A DNA stretch of 44,584 nucleotides from Methanothrix sp. (lineage in GTDB: Archaea > Halobacteriota > Methanosarcinia > Methanotrichales > Methanotrichaceae): assembly GCF_030055635.1 (NCBI RefSeq), contig NZ_JASFYM010000018.1:1-44584 (forward strand), given 5' to 3'. Position numbers and translations under genes: made by a program. This document shows positions 7,647-14,949 of this stretch, piece by piece; positions within the stretch are counted from its first letter, which is position 1; the number at the start of each line of letters is the position of its first letter. The notes beneath the pieces were generated by a model, which did no database searches, was not told the origin of the DNA, and saw only the letters and a list, made by a program, of their open reading frames with translations.

Positions 7647-8768
7647 TTATCGTCTGCCATCGCAGCGGATGACGGAGACAATGCGATCTCCCGCAGCCTC
7701 TCTTACCATATTCAGAGCCTCCTCCAGGCTAGACGGCCTGCGCTTCTCAGATATCGCTTTTATGGCCTTCCCGACGATATCATCGTTCCCCTCCCTCACC
7801 CTGACGATCACGCTCCTCTCAGGCATGACAAGTCCATTGCATATGCCGTCGGGATCGCCGTCGACTATACCCAGAACTGGTATCCCGAGCCTTGAGAGGA
7901 CATCTCCGGCGATGGCCGTTGTATCGTCGCCTATCGTTATCACAAATGATGCATCAGATGCGAGCTCAAATGCGTCCTCTGCGGTATGATCTATGATCGC
8001 GAACCTGCCGTTCCTGCCCGTTCTGAGAGAGCAAAGCCGTGGTTTCAGCATACCTGCGGTTCTACGCACAGACCCGCTTCGGAGTATCGCGGATCTCAGA
8101 TCGACATATGGGAGCTTCTCCAGGCCATGCATTTTGAGCTTGATCCCCCTTGCGCCAACGATCCTCCCGTCCTGCGCCATGATCTCGACATGTGTATCCG
8201 TGGCAGTGCCGATGACCGTGCCGTTGACCGAGATCCTCTCCCCTGGCAGGACCCCCCACACCCTTCTCACCATCACATCGCCCTCCTGGCGCAGATCATC
8301 ATATTGCATGAGGGCATCCAGGATCTCGAAACCGAAGTGTGATGCAAGACCTTCCGCAATGGCGTTGCTTCTCTCAGATGAATTCGCAAGAGCTGCGACG
8401 AAGCGGCCTCCGGAATCAACCTGAATGAGGGGATTCGTGGGCCTAGCTCGGGAGGCCACGATTGATCCAAAAACAAGCCCCGTCTCCCTGCTCTTCGCGT
8501 GATTCATTAGAACTGTGAGGTCGGAGTGCTGGAGGTCCTGCACGGACTGGCTTGGAGATCTTCGCCTGCTGATATCCACCCTTCCCTCAAGACCTGCGTC
8601 GATTATCGCAACCCTGCCCATGGTCCCGCCGAGGACCGCCACCACATCGCCATGCCCTTCAAGCCATTCCAGGGCCTGAAGAGCAAATCCAGTATCCACT
8701 ACCTCTGGGCCGTGGATTACAACGCCTATCGAGAGCCTGCGCTCATCCGCCGCACTCGAGGTTCTCAT
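7647..8768 (-). CDS. DUF2117-like archaeal protein
   Basis: About 373 residues from the ATG at 8768 (an alternative start at 8783 is less likely). It begins RTSSAADERRLSIGVVIHGP, followed by alternating strands and helices and a C-terminal part with VITIGDDTTAIAGDVLSRLG and IPVLGIVDGDPDGICNG, a Rossmann or Toprim-like nucleotide-binding look. I recall this as a methanogen-restricted uncharacterised family (DUF2117), not verified. It overlaps the end of the upstream DUF2098-like gene by about 26 nt, so the two are translationally coupled. No membrane segment. Function unknown. Confidence 0.75.
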   Translation of the reverse strand: MRTSSAADERRLSIGVVIHGPEVVDTGFALQALEWLEGHGDVVAVLGGTMGRVAIIDAGLEGRVDISRRRSPSQSVQDLQHSDLTVLMNHAKSRETGLVFGSIVASRARPTNPLIQVDSGGRFVAALANSSERSNAIAEGLASHFGFEILDALMQYDDLRQEGDVMVRRVWGVLPGERISVNGTVIGTATDTHVEIMAQDGRIVGARGIKLKMHGLEKLPYVDLRSAILRSGSVRRTAGMLKPRLCSLRTGRNGRFAIIDHTAEDAFELASDASFVITIGDDTTAIAGDVLSRLGIPVLGIVDGDPDGICNGLVMPERSVIVRVREGNDDIVGKAIKAISEKRRPSSLEEALNMVREAAGDRIVSVIRCDGRR

Positions 8769-9018
8769 CGTGGAGCCTGGCACGTTCCATCAGCTCTTTC
8801 TGCTCCTTCATCCTCTCCGCGAGATCCTCAAGAGACATGCCACTGAGCTCCTTGCGCTCAGGGACCTTCTCTATGGGCTCCAGGTAGGATGTCAGGTAGT
8901 AGAGCTCTGTGGAATCCAGAAGCGCCCAGGTCTCCCCGTCCTCCTCTTTTATGAGCTTGACGACCCCAACAGTCCCGGTACCGTTGTACCTGACCAGGGA
9001 TCCTTCCTTTATCTCCAT
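8743..9018 (-). CDS. DUF2098-like small protein
   Basis: 91 residues from ATG 9018, chosen because GGTGA lies 8 nt before it; the frame is open to 9054. It has a short beta-rich N-terminal domain (EIKEGSLVRYNGTGTVGVV, ETWALLDSTELYYLT), resembling small SH3-like barrels such as those of methanogen DUF2098 proteins. A charged helical tail (LEDLAERMKEQKELMERARLH) follows. Its end overlaps the DUF2117-like gene. This pairing suggests a shared process, but neither protein has a known role. The family name is from recall. Confidence 0.7.
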   Translation of the reverse strand: MEIKEGSLVRYNGTGTVGVVKLIKEEDGETWALLDSTELYYLTSYLEPIEKVPERKELSGMSLEDLAERMKEQKELMERARLHDENLECGG

Positions 9019-9238
9019 CACAATCACCATACGAGCCGTGAGGTGCACTGACACAGGTATTTTCGCGTCTCTCCGGTTTAAGCCTTGCGATTTTGCTGAA
9101 GCGCCCTCTGCGAGTCAGAACTTATGATGGCATCTGAAGATCTTTGAGATGTGTGCCATGCAGACAGCATGGCGCTCTGTATCTCGAGCTCAATGCGCAA
9201 TTTGCAGCCTGGTCCTCTGTCTTTAAGAGATTGGTTGG

Positions 9239-9246
9239 TTATATAT
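9239..9246 (+). promoter_or_regulatory. TATA-like box of the ferredoxin-AOR operon
   Basis: TTATATAT lies about 60 nt before the ferredoxin start. A GGAGAGGT ribosome site is at 9291-9298. Confidence 0.45.
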
Positions 9247-9305
9247 CTATTGAGGATCTTCTTAATATCTGCACAGCAGTGTGTAGCTTTGGAGAGGTAT
9301 GAGAG

Positions 9306-9764
9306 ATGGCAGGAGCTGTTGCTGGTAAACCCAACGTGGAGGTCGCGAAGAAGCCCAGGAAGCGGAGGAGGTTGAAGGTCGCCCATCCGGAGAGGTGCAT
9401 CGGATGTCTGAGCTGCATGTTCGCATGCAGCAGGATAAACACGGGACACGCATCGCTTGAGCGCTCGGCGATAAGGATCAAGACGCAGGGAGGGATCGAG
9501 GGAGATCCCATAATAGTGGTCTGCCACGCGTGCGAGGACCCTGCATGTGTCAGAGCCTGCCCAAAAGGAGCTCTCTCGAGGAGAGAGGACGGGAGTGTTG
9601 TCTTTGATAAAGATCTATGCGACGGCTGCGGTAAATGCGTGGATGCATGCCTCATAGGAGCGATATCCCTTGACAGCGAGGGCAAGGCCGTGAAGTGCAA
9701 GCACTGCGGGGCATGTGTTGCATTCTGCCCGCATGATGTGCTTAAGCTGATCGAGGTGGATTAG
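9306..9764 (+). CDS. Polyferredoxin-type 4Fe-4S protein paired with AOR
   Basis: 152 residues with sixteen cysteines in four motifs: CIGCLSCMFAC, CHACEDPACVRAC, CDGCGKCVDAC and CKHCGACVAFC. Four [4Fe-4S] clusters are expected, as in HycB/DmsB-type electron-transfer subunits. The N-terminus is basic (KKPRKRRR) and there is no twin-arginine signal, so it is cytosolic. GGAGAGGT at 9291-9298 supports the start. The aldehyde ferredoxin oxidoreductase starts 1 nt after its stop, so it is most likely the dedicated electron acceptor for that enzyme. Confidence 0.92.
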   Translation: MAGAVAGKPNVEVAKKPRKRRRLKVAHPERCIGCLSCMFACSRINTGHASLERSAIRIKTQGGIEGDPIIVVCHACEDPACVRACPKGALSRREDGSVVFDKDLCDGCGKCVDACLIGAISLDSEGKAVKCKHCGACVAFCPHDVLKLIEVD

Positions 9765-9765
9765 C

Positions 9766-11502
9766 ATGCTGAGAAGGGTTCTTTACATAGATCTCACCAG
9801 CGGCGAGAGCTGGGTCGAGGAGATGCACGACCTCTTCGAGGAGTGGCTCGGCGGTACGGGGGTCGCAACACAGCTTCTGCTCAGGGAGGCTCCTCCAGGC
9901 GTTGATCCCCTCTCGCCGGATGCGCCGATAATCTTCAGCATAGGGCCCCTCTCGACGATGTTTCCGGCGATGACAAAGACAGTGGCACAGTTCAAGTCCC
10001 CGCTGACAGGGGAGCTCGGGGAGTGCTACGCGGGCGGAAGGCTCGCGATGGCGATGAGGTTCGCGGGCCACGAGTCGATCGTGATAAAGGGCAGAGCTGA
10101 GCGCCCCTGCTACATATCCATCGAGAACGACAAGGTGAAGATGCGCGATGCCACATCGATATGGGGGATCGGCGCTGCCCGCGTTGGAATCATCCTGAGG
10201 GATGTCGAGAAGGGTGTGGGGAGGAGGAGCATCATCAGGATCGGGCCTGCCGGCGAGAGGATGGTCAGGTACGCCTCTGTGATCGTCGACACCTACAGGC
10301 ACTTCGGCAGGCTCGGCCTGGGCGCGGTCTTCGGATCCAAGAACCTGAAGGCCATTGTTATATCCGGAACAGAGGACGTCTCGATTCCAGACTCGAAGCG
10401 GTATCGAGAGGTCTACAACCGGATTTACAGAATGGTTGTCCAGACAGATGCGATGGAGAAGTACCACGACCTCGGGACCCCCATAAACGTGAACGTGCTG
10501 AACCAGCTCAAGGGGCTGCCGACGCGCAACTTCCAGTCGACCTCGTTTGCAGAGGCAGAGAACATAAGCGGCGAGAGGCTCGCGGAGGAGTACCTCTTCA
10601 GAAGGGTCTCGTGTGCGCACTGCCCAATAGGATGCATACACATAGCGATGCTAAAGACCGCGTTCACCCAGCATCACGAGTTTGAAGTGAGAAGGATCAG
10701 CTACGATTACGAGCCCATATACTCTTTAGGCAGCAATCTGGGGGTGACGACCGCTGAGGGTGTGCTGGAGCTGATAGACACATGCGAGCGTCTGGGGCTG
10801 GATGCGATGAGCACGGGCGTGGTGCTCTCGTGGGCGACAGAGGCCTACGAGAAGGATCTGATCACACCCCAGGAGACGCTCGGCGTGCCGCTCCAGTGGA
10901 ACAACGTGAAGGGCTACATAAAGGCGATGGAGAACATCGTGGCTGCGCCGAACGAGTTCTACGCTGCGCTTGCGAGGGGTGTTGAGTTCGCCGCTTCCAG
11001 ATACGGCGGAATGGATTTCGCGATGGCCCTCGGGGGCAATGAGGTCTCCGGATACCACACAGGCCCTGCATCGATAGTCGGCCAGCTCGTGGGCGTGAGG
11101 CACTCGCATCTGGATAACGCCGGATACAGTATAGACCAGACAGCTGCCAAGAAGCAGCTCGATCCGAGCTCCATGGTCGATCAGATAATCAGAGAGGACG
11201 ACTCCAGAAGCGTGTTCAACTCGCTCGTCGGATGCCTCTTCGCAAGAGGGGTTTACACAGATGAGAACATTATCGATGCACTGGGATCGATTGGAATAAC
11301 AAAGAGCAGGGAGGAGCTGACAGAGCTCGGGAGAAGGATCTTCCTGGAAAAGTACAGGTTCAAGACCAGGGAGGGCTTCGATCTCTCGAAGGCGAGGATA
11401 CCCAGGAGGTTCTTCGAGACCGTGAGCACGCTCGGGCGCATCGATCCAGAGACTGTGGAGAGGATGATAGCTCTCTACAAGGAGAGACGCGGATGGGCAT
11501 AA
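9766..11502 (+). CDS. aor: Aldehyde ferredoxin oxidoreductase (tungstopterin enzyme)
   Basis: 578 residues, slightly shorter than the roughly 600 typical of this family. It oxidises aldehydes to carboxylic acids and passes electrons to ferredoxin through a tungsten bis-pterin and one [4Fe-4S] cluster. The cluster ligands are visible as C283, C286 and C290 in CAHCPIGC, with C490 in SLVGCLFARG as the fourth. The pterin-binding N-terminal domain has GGTGVATQLLLRE and PLTGELGECYAGGRLA. The substrate cannot be deduced. Co-transcription with the four-cluster ferredoxin just upstream is clear from the 1-nt spacing. Confidence 0.93.
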   Translation: MLRRVLYIDLTSGESWVEEMHDLFEEWLGGTGVATQLLLREAPPGVDPLSPDAPIIFSIGPLSTMFPAMTKTVAQFKSPLTGELGECYAGGRLAMAMRFAGHESIVIKGRAERPCYISIENDKVKMRDATSIWGIGAARVGIILRDVEKGVGRRSIIRIGPAGERMVRYASVIVDTYRHFGRLGLGAVFGSKNLKAIVISGTEDVSIPDSKRYREVYNRIYRMVVQTDAMEKYHDLGTPINVNVLNQLKGLPTRNFQSTSFAEAENISGERLAEEYLFRRVSCAHCPIGCIHIAMLKTAFTQHHEFEVRRISYDYEPIYSLGSNLGVTTAEGVLELIDTCERLGLDAMSTGVVLSWATEAYEKDLITPQETLGVPLQWNNVKGYIKAMENIVAAPNEFYAALARGVEFAASRYGGMDFAMALGGNEVSGYHTGPASIVGQLVGVRHSHLDNAGYSIDQTAAKKQLDPSSMVDQIIREDDSRSVFNSLVGCLFARGVYTDENIIDALGSIGITKSREELTELGRRIFLEKYRFKTREGFDLSKARIPRRFFETVSTLGRIDPETVERMIALYKERRGWA

Positions 11503-11608
11503 AGGGATTACCCTGCCATCTGATGACCCCATCTAGGCGCAACAAAATGCATACGTCAGGAGAGGTAATGGATCCGTCAGGGGTACATCAATGCGCGGGA
11601 GAGGTGTC

Positions 11609-12838
11609 ATGAACAGCATGCAGGCAATAGTACTGGCTGCAGGCGAGGGCTCCAGGATGAGGCCCCTCACCGCGAGCAGGCCGAAGGTCATGCTTCCAGT
11701 GGGTGGAGCCCCGCTGCTCGAGGAGCTCATACTGAGATGCAGAGATGCAGGGATAAACAGGTTTGTGTTCGTGGTGGGCTATCGCAGAGATGTGATAACA
11801 TCTTACTTCAAGAACGGCAGCGATTTCGATGTTGAGATCAGCTATGCGGTGCAGGAGAAACAGCTGGGCACAGGCCATGCGCTTATGGCTGCTAGTGACC
11901 TCTCGGATGAGAGGTTCTTCGTCATAAACGGAGATGTGCTTCCAGACGTCGAGGCGCTCAGGCACATGATGTCGCTGGAGGATCTCAGCGTCGCCACACA
12001 CAGGGTCGTGGAGGCGAGCCGGTATGGCGTGTTTCTGCTAAGAGATGGGCTGGTGCAGGGGGTCGTAGAGAAGAGCCCGTCGCCGCCATCTGACATGGCG
12101 AACGCCGGTATATACCTCCTCGACAGGGAGATCTTCGAGCTCATGGAGGAGGTCCCCGTCTCGATCAGGGGCGAGTACGAGCTCACAGATGGAATAAACG
12201 CTCTTGCAGCCGCGGGTAGAAAAATCTGGGCAGTCGAGCTGAGCGAGTGGGTTGAGGTCGGCGTTCCCTGGGACATACTCACAGCCTCGAACGCTGTGCT
12301 CTCGAGAAAGAGCCCGGTCATTGAGGGGGATGTGGAGAGCGGCGCCACGCTCAAGGGAAATGTCTCGATCGGCAGCGGCACCCTGGTGAGAAATGGCGCA
12401 TACATCGAGGGCCCTGTGTGGATCGGCAGGAACTGCGATATAGGGCCGAACTGCTACATCCGCGCAGGATCTTGCATAGGGAACAGCGTGAGGGTGGGAA
12501 ATGCGGTTGAGATCAAGAACTCTACCATCATGGACGGCACCAAGATAGGCCATCTGTCCTACGTGGGGGACAGCGTCATCGGGTACGGCTGCAACCTCGG
12601 CGCCGGCACCATCGTATCGAACCTCAGGCATGACAACAGAAACATCCGCTCCTATGTCAAGGGCGTGCTTGTGGATACAGGAAGGAGAAAGCTTGGCGTG
12701 ATAATGGGGGATAACGTCAAGACTGGAGTGCATACATGCATCTACCCCGGAACCGTGATAGAGCCCGGCTACCTCTCGAGGCCAGGCGAGGCCCTCAGGG
12801 GATACGTGAAAGCCATGCAGAGCGTGTCCATGGGCTGA
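11609..12838 (+). CDS. GlmU-like sugar-phosphate nucleotidyltransferase/acetyltransferase
   Basis: 409 residues from ATG 11609, chosen for the GGGAGAGGTG site at 11597-11606; the frame is open to 11591. The N-terminal nucleotidyltransferase domain starts QAIVLAAGEGSRMRPLT and contains RPKVMLPVGG and NGDVLPD. The C-terminal half (about 240-400) is a left-handed beta helix of hexapeptide repeats (IGSGTLVRNGAYI, IGRNCDIGPNCYI, and so on) ending in LGVIMGDNVKTGVHTCIYPG. Archaeal enzymes of this architecture make UDP-GlcNAc or dTDP/UDP-glucose with both activities in one chain. UDP-GlcNAc synthesis is the likeliest role, feeding the N-glycosylation gene at 14950 and surface glycans. Confidence 0.85.
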   Translation: MNSMQAIVLAAGEGSRMRPLTASRPKVMLPVGGAPLLEELILRCRDAGINRFVFVVGYRRDVITSYFKNGSDFDVEISYAVQEKQLGTGHALMAASDLSDERFFVINGDVLPDVEALRHMMSLEDLSVATHRVVEASRYGVFLLRDGLVQGVVEKSPSPPSDMANAGIYLLDREIFELMEEVPVSIRGEYELTDGINALAAAGRKIWAVELSEWVEVGVPWDILTASNAVLSRKSPVIEGDVESGATLKGNVSIGSGTLVRNGAYIEGPVWIGRNCDIGPNCYIRAGSCIGNSVRVGNAVEIKNSTIMDGTKIGHLSYVGDSVIGYGCNLGAGTIVSNLRHDNRNIRSYVKGVLVDTGRRKLGVIMGDNVKTGVHTCIYPGTVIEPGYLSRPGEALRGYVKAMQSVSMG

Positions 12839-12867
12839 ATCCCGTTGCGGTCGTGTACTAGGATCAA

Positions 12868-13086
12868 TCAGACCGGCAGCCTCCAGCGCTGCGGTACCTG
12901 GGAGGGGTTCTGCTTGTCCGCATGGAGACAGAGGTCCTCCCTCGCCGCTTTCACCAGCTCCATTAGCATCCCGACGGCCATCAAATAATAGTCGATCGCT
13001 CCGTTCTCCCCGCTCCCGCAAGAGATGCGGGATGCGCTCACGGACAATCGCGCAACTCCATGGTCTTCTGGTACGGAAATGGTCAT
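12868..13086 (-). CDS. Possible small protein or gene remnant
   Basis: A minus-strand frame whose last part (DYYLMAVGMLMELVKAARED, ending QVPQRWRLPV) looks protein-like, with an amphipathic helix and a basic proline-rich tail. ATG 13086 gives 72 residues but lies inside a large inverted repeat and has no ribosome site. The frame is open further upstream without coding character. I do not recognise it; it may be a degraded gene beside a mobile-element end. Confidence 0.3.
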   Translation of the reverse strand: MTISVPEDHGVARLSVSASRISCGSGENGAIDYYLMAVGMLMELVKAAREDLCLHADKQNPSQVPQRWRLPV

Positions 13087-13111
13087 TGAATGCAGACCAT
13101 TTCCGCACCAG
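13068..13111 (+). repeat. Long inverted repeat
   Basis: CTGGTACGGAAATGGTC (13068-13084) pairs with GACCATTTCCGCACCAG (13095-13111), a 17-bp stem with one mismatch and a 10-nt loop. It precedes a further hairpin (13121-13138) and GGAAGTCAC (13140-13148), the same terminal sequence seen at the IS605-type right ends in this window. Confidence 0.75.
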
Positions 13112-13164
13112 GCAGAATACCCCCTTCCATTCAGGGGAAGGAAGTCACGGGCATATCCAGAAAT

Positions 13165-13174
13165 GCTTTTAAAT
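13165..13174 (+). promoter_or_regulatory. TATA-like box of the secreted protein gene
   Basis: GCTTTTAAAT lies about 50 nt before the ATG at 13223. A GGGGTGA ribosome site sits at 13209-13215. Confidence 0.5.
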
Positions 13175-13222
13175 CCTCCCGCCATTCTCACTAAACCTGG
13201 GGAACCATGGGGTGAATCCTGA

Positions 13223-13918
13223 ATGAGAATTGGTTTTGGTTTTGCGATCGCGCTGCTGGCGTTTGTAGCTGCAGCCAGCGGTGCTGAGGAGAACAAGTCA
13301 TGGCTTGCGGATGATATGCTCGAGACGTACCATGAGGGTACCCTGAACTTCCTCGAGGATCCAACAGGTGCAGGCCTCTCAGTCTACGATAACTACGTAT
13401 TCTACGTCAAGGGCTCCACGTACTTCAGATCGAAGTGGAAGACCCCACCGAACCTTCCGCCAGACAAGAGCTGGGCATGGGGCTCGGGAAATGTCGGTGG
13501 TTGGGCGTACACTCCGGAGGGGACGTTCATAAGGTTCGAGATGGTCTCGCCGCCCTCCTACGTATACATAGGCGGGACGCCGGTGCCATACACGACATAT
13601 GTATCAGCGCCCCTCTACACTGAGAGCAACCATCTCTACATCCACGGCGCGGACAGCCTGACCAGATACGTGAAGGCTCCTGCCGGCTCGAGCGTGTGGC
13701 TTCTTGCATACACAAAGACAGCGGGCATGGCTGATGTGTACAAGATATCTCCTGATTCGACTGTCTCTGTGAACAGAGTCGTCATGCCAGCCGGATACAG
13801 CCATATGTCACTGAACATAACCGATCCCGGAAGGTATCTGATCAGCTTTGTGAAGGACAGCATACCCAGCGAGACGGTCGTCATAGACGCGATCCCCGCC
13901 GGGGTGACCCTGAGCTGA
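13223..13918 (+). CDS. Secreted protein of unknown function
   Basis: 231 residues. An N-terminal signal peptide (RIGFGFAIALLAFVAAASGA, cleavage near residue 21) is followed by a beta-rich, aromatic-rich extracellular domain with many Y, W and T residues (VYDNYVFYVKGSTYF, SYVYIGGTPVPYTTYV). One N-glycosylation sequon is visible in SLNITD. There is no C-terminal anchor, so it should be secreted or surface associated. GGGGTGA lies 7 nt before the ATG. Its stop is 4 nt from the convergent membrane protein's stop. I do not recognise the family. Confidence 0.75.
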   Translation: MRIGFGFAIALLAFVAAASGAEENKSWLADDMLETYHEGTLNFLEDPTGAGLSVYDNYVFYVKGSTYFRSKWKTPPNLPPDKSWAWGSGNVGGWAYTPEGTFIRFEMVSPPSYVYIGGTPVPYTTYVSAPLYTESNHLYIHGADSLTRYVKAPAGSSVWLLAYTKTAGMADVYKISPDSTVSVNRVVMPAGYSHMSLNITDPGRYLISFVKDSIPSETVVIDAIPAGVTLS

Positions 13919-13922
13919 TCGC

Positions 13923-14345
13923 CTATCTTTCCCTTTTTCTGTCCATTCTGTACATTATGTCCCTGGCATCCTCGTCCCTGCTCACCCACGCCTTCAGAGC
14001 TGCGGCGTCTCCCTTCTTGCTCTCCTTCGCGTAGCCCAGGAACTTCATCACAGAGTTGATGCCCTCTGTGCCGGCGCTTATTATGAACGCTGTGATCAGG
14101 GCATCGAGCAGATCAAAGTAAGATCCCTCCTGGATATCGCTGTAGATGCATAGCGGCGCCAGCACGCGGAGGCCTGTGCCGAAGGCTATCAGAAGACCCG
14201 CGATCAGCGATATTATCCCGAGGATCAGCTTCTTGTCCCTCTCCCCTATCAGCCTCACAACTATCGGATCCAGTATCTCAAGAAACTGCTGTATCGCGAA
14301 ACCGGCCGCAAATATCGGCACAATCGTGGCAACCAGCTGATCCAT
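13923..14345 (-). CDS. Small integral membrane protein, unknown
   Basis: 140 residues. An N-terminal hydrophobic stretch (VATIVPIFAAGFAIQQFLEIL) and a second membrane region (LILGIISLIAGLLIAFGTGL) precede a possible third (LLDALITAFIISAGTEGINSV) and a charged, basic tail (GYAKESKKGDAAALKAWVSR...MDRKRER) likely in the cytoplasm. The size and layout recall small holin-like or scaffold membrane proteins, but no family is recognised. It converges with the secreted-protein gene at 13223. Confidence 0.65.
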   Translation of the reverse strand: MDQLVATIVPIFAAGFAIQQFLEILDPIVVRLIGERDKKLILGIISLIAGLLIAFGTGLRVLAPLCIYSDIQEGSYFDLLDALITAFIISAGTEGINSVMKFLGYAKESKKGDAAALKAWVSRDEDARDIMYRMDRKRER

Positions 14346-14474
14346 TCCGAACCTCCAGCGTAGAGTTGTTTATAACTGAATAAGTATTTTACGGTCAATT
14401 ATGTTTGAATCTGGAAGCAGCAGCAAGATATTATACATGCTGCGCATACAGGCGTGATGCCTGGAGATGAGTTT

Positions 14475-14903
14475 ATGGGCGGAGCTAAGCTCGGGGACAG
14501 GGTCCGTGTGCATTACACTGCAAGGCTTGAGAGAGGTGTCGTTGTGGATACCTCCGAGGGCGAGGAGCCATTCGAGTTTGTGCTGGGAGATGGCAGGGTG
14601 CTGCCAGGGTTCGAGGAGGCGGTCATCGGAATGAGACCGGGGGAGGTGAAGACCGTCAGGATACCGCCGGAGAAGGGATACGGCCCGTACAGGCAGGATC
14701 TCGAGGTCGAGGTCGATAGGTCCAAACTTCCAATGGATCTCGAGCTTAATATAGGCGACACGCTGGAGATTGTCGAGGATGATGGAAGGGTGATCAAGGT
14801 GGAGATAATGGATATCATAGGAGAGAAGGTGGTGCTGAACGCCAACCATCCGCTTGCAGGCGTGGATCTGATATACGAGATCAGGCTGGTGGAGATACTG
14901 TGA
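14475..14903 (+). CDS. FKBP-type peptidyl-prolyl isomerase (SlyD-like)
   Basis: 142 residues from ATG 14475, selected because GGAGATGA lies at 14463-14470; GTG 14454 and ATG 14457 are in frame upstream but poorly placed. The FKBP core is split: KLGDRVRVHYTARLERG...GRVLPGFEEAVIGMRPGE and the C-terminal VVLNANHPLAGVDLIYEIRLVEI flank an inserted flap of about 55 residues starting at PEKGYG. This is the SlyD/archaeal short FKBP layout, a cytosolic folding chaperone that isomerises X-Pro bonds. There is no histidine-rich tail. Confidence 0.92.
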   Translation: MGGAKLGDRVRVHYTARLERGVVVDTSEGEEPFEFVLGDGRVLPGFEEAVIGMRPGEVKTVRIPPEKGYGPYRQDLEVEVDRSKLPMDLELNIGDTLEIVEDDGRVIKVEIMDIIGEKVVLNANHPLAGVDLIYEIRLVEIL

Positions 14904-14949
14904 TATCGAACCTCGCAAAATAGATAGTTCAGCGTCGGGCGGTTCTGTC

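Noticed and set aside
12038-13108. Long minus-strand frame opposite the GlmU-like gene
   Set aside because: Antisense shadow of a clear nucleotidyltransferase; histidine/arginine-rich nonsense composition.
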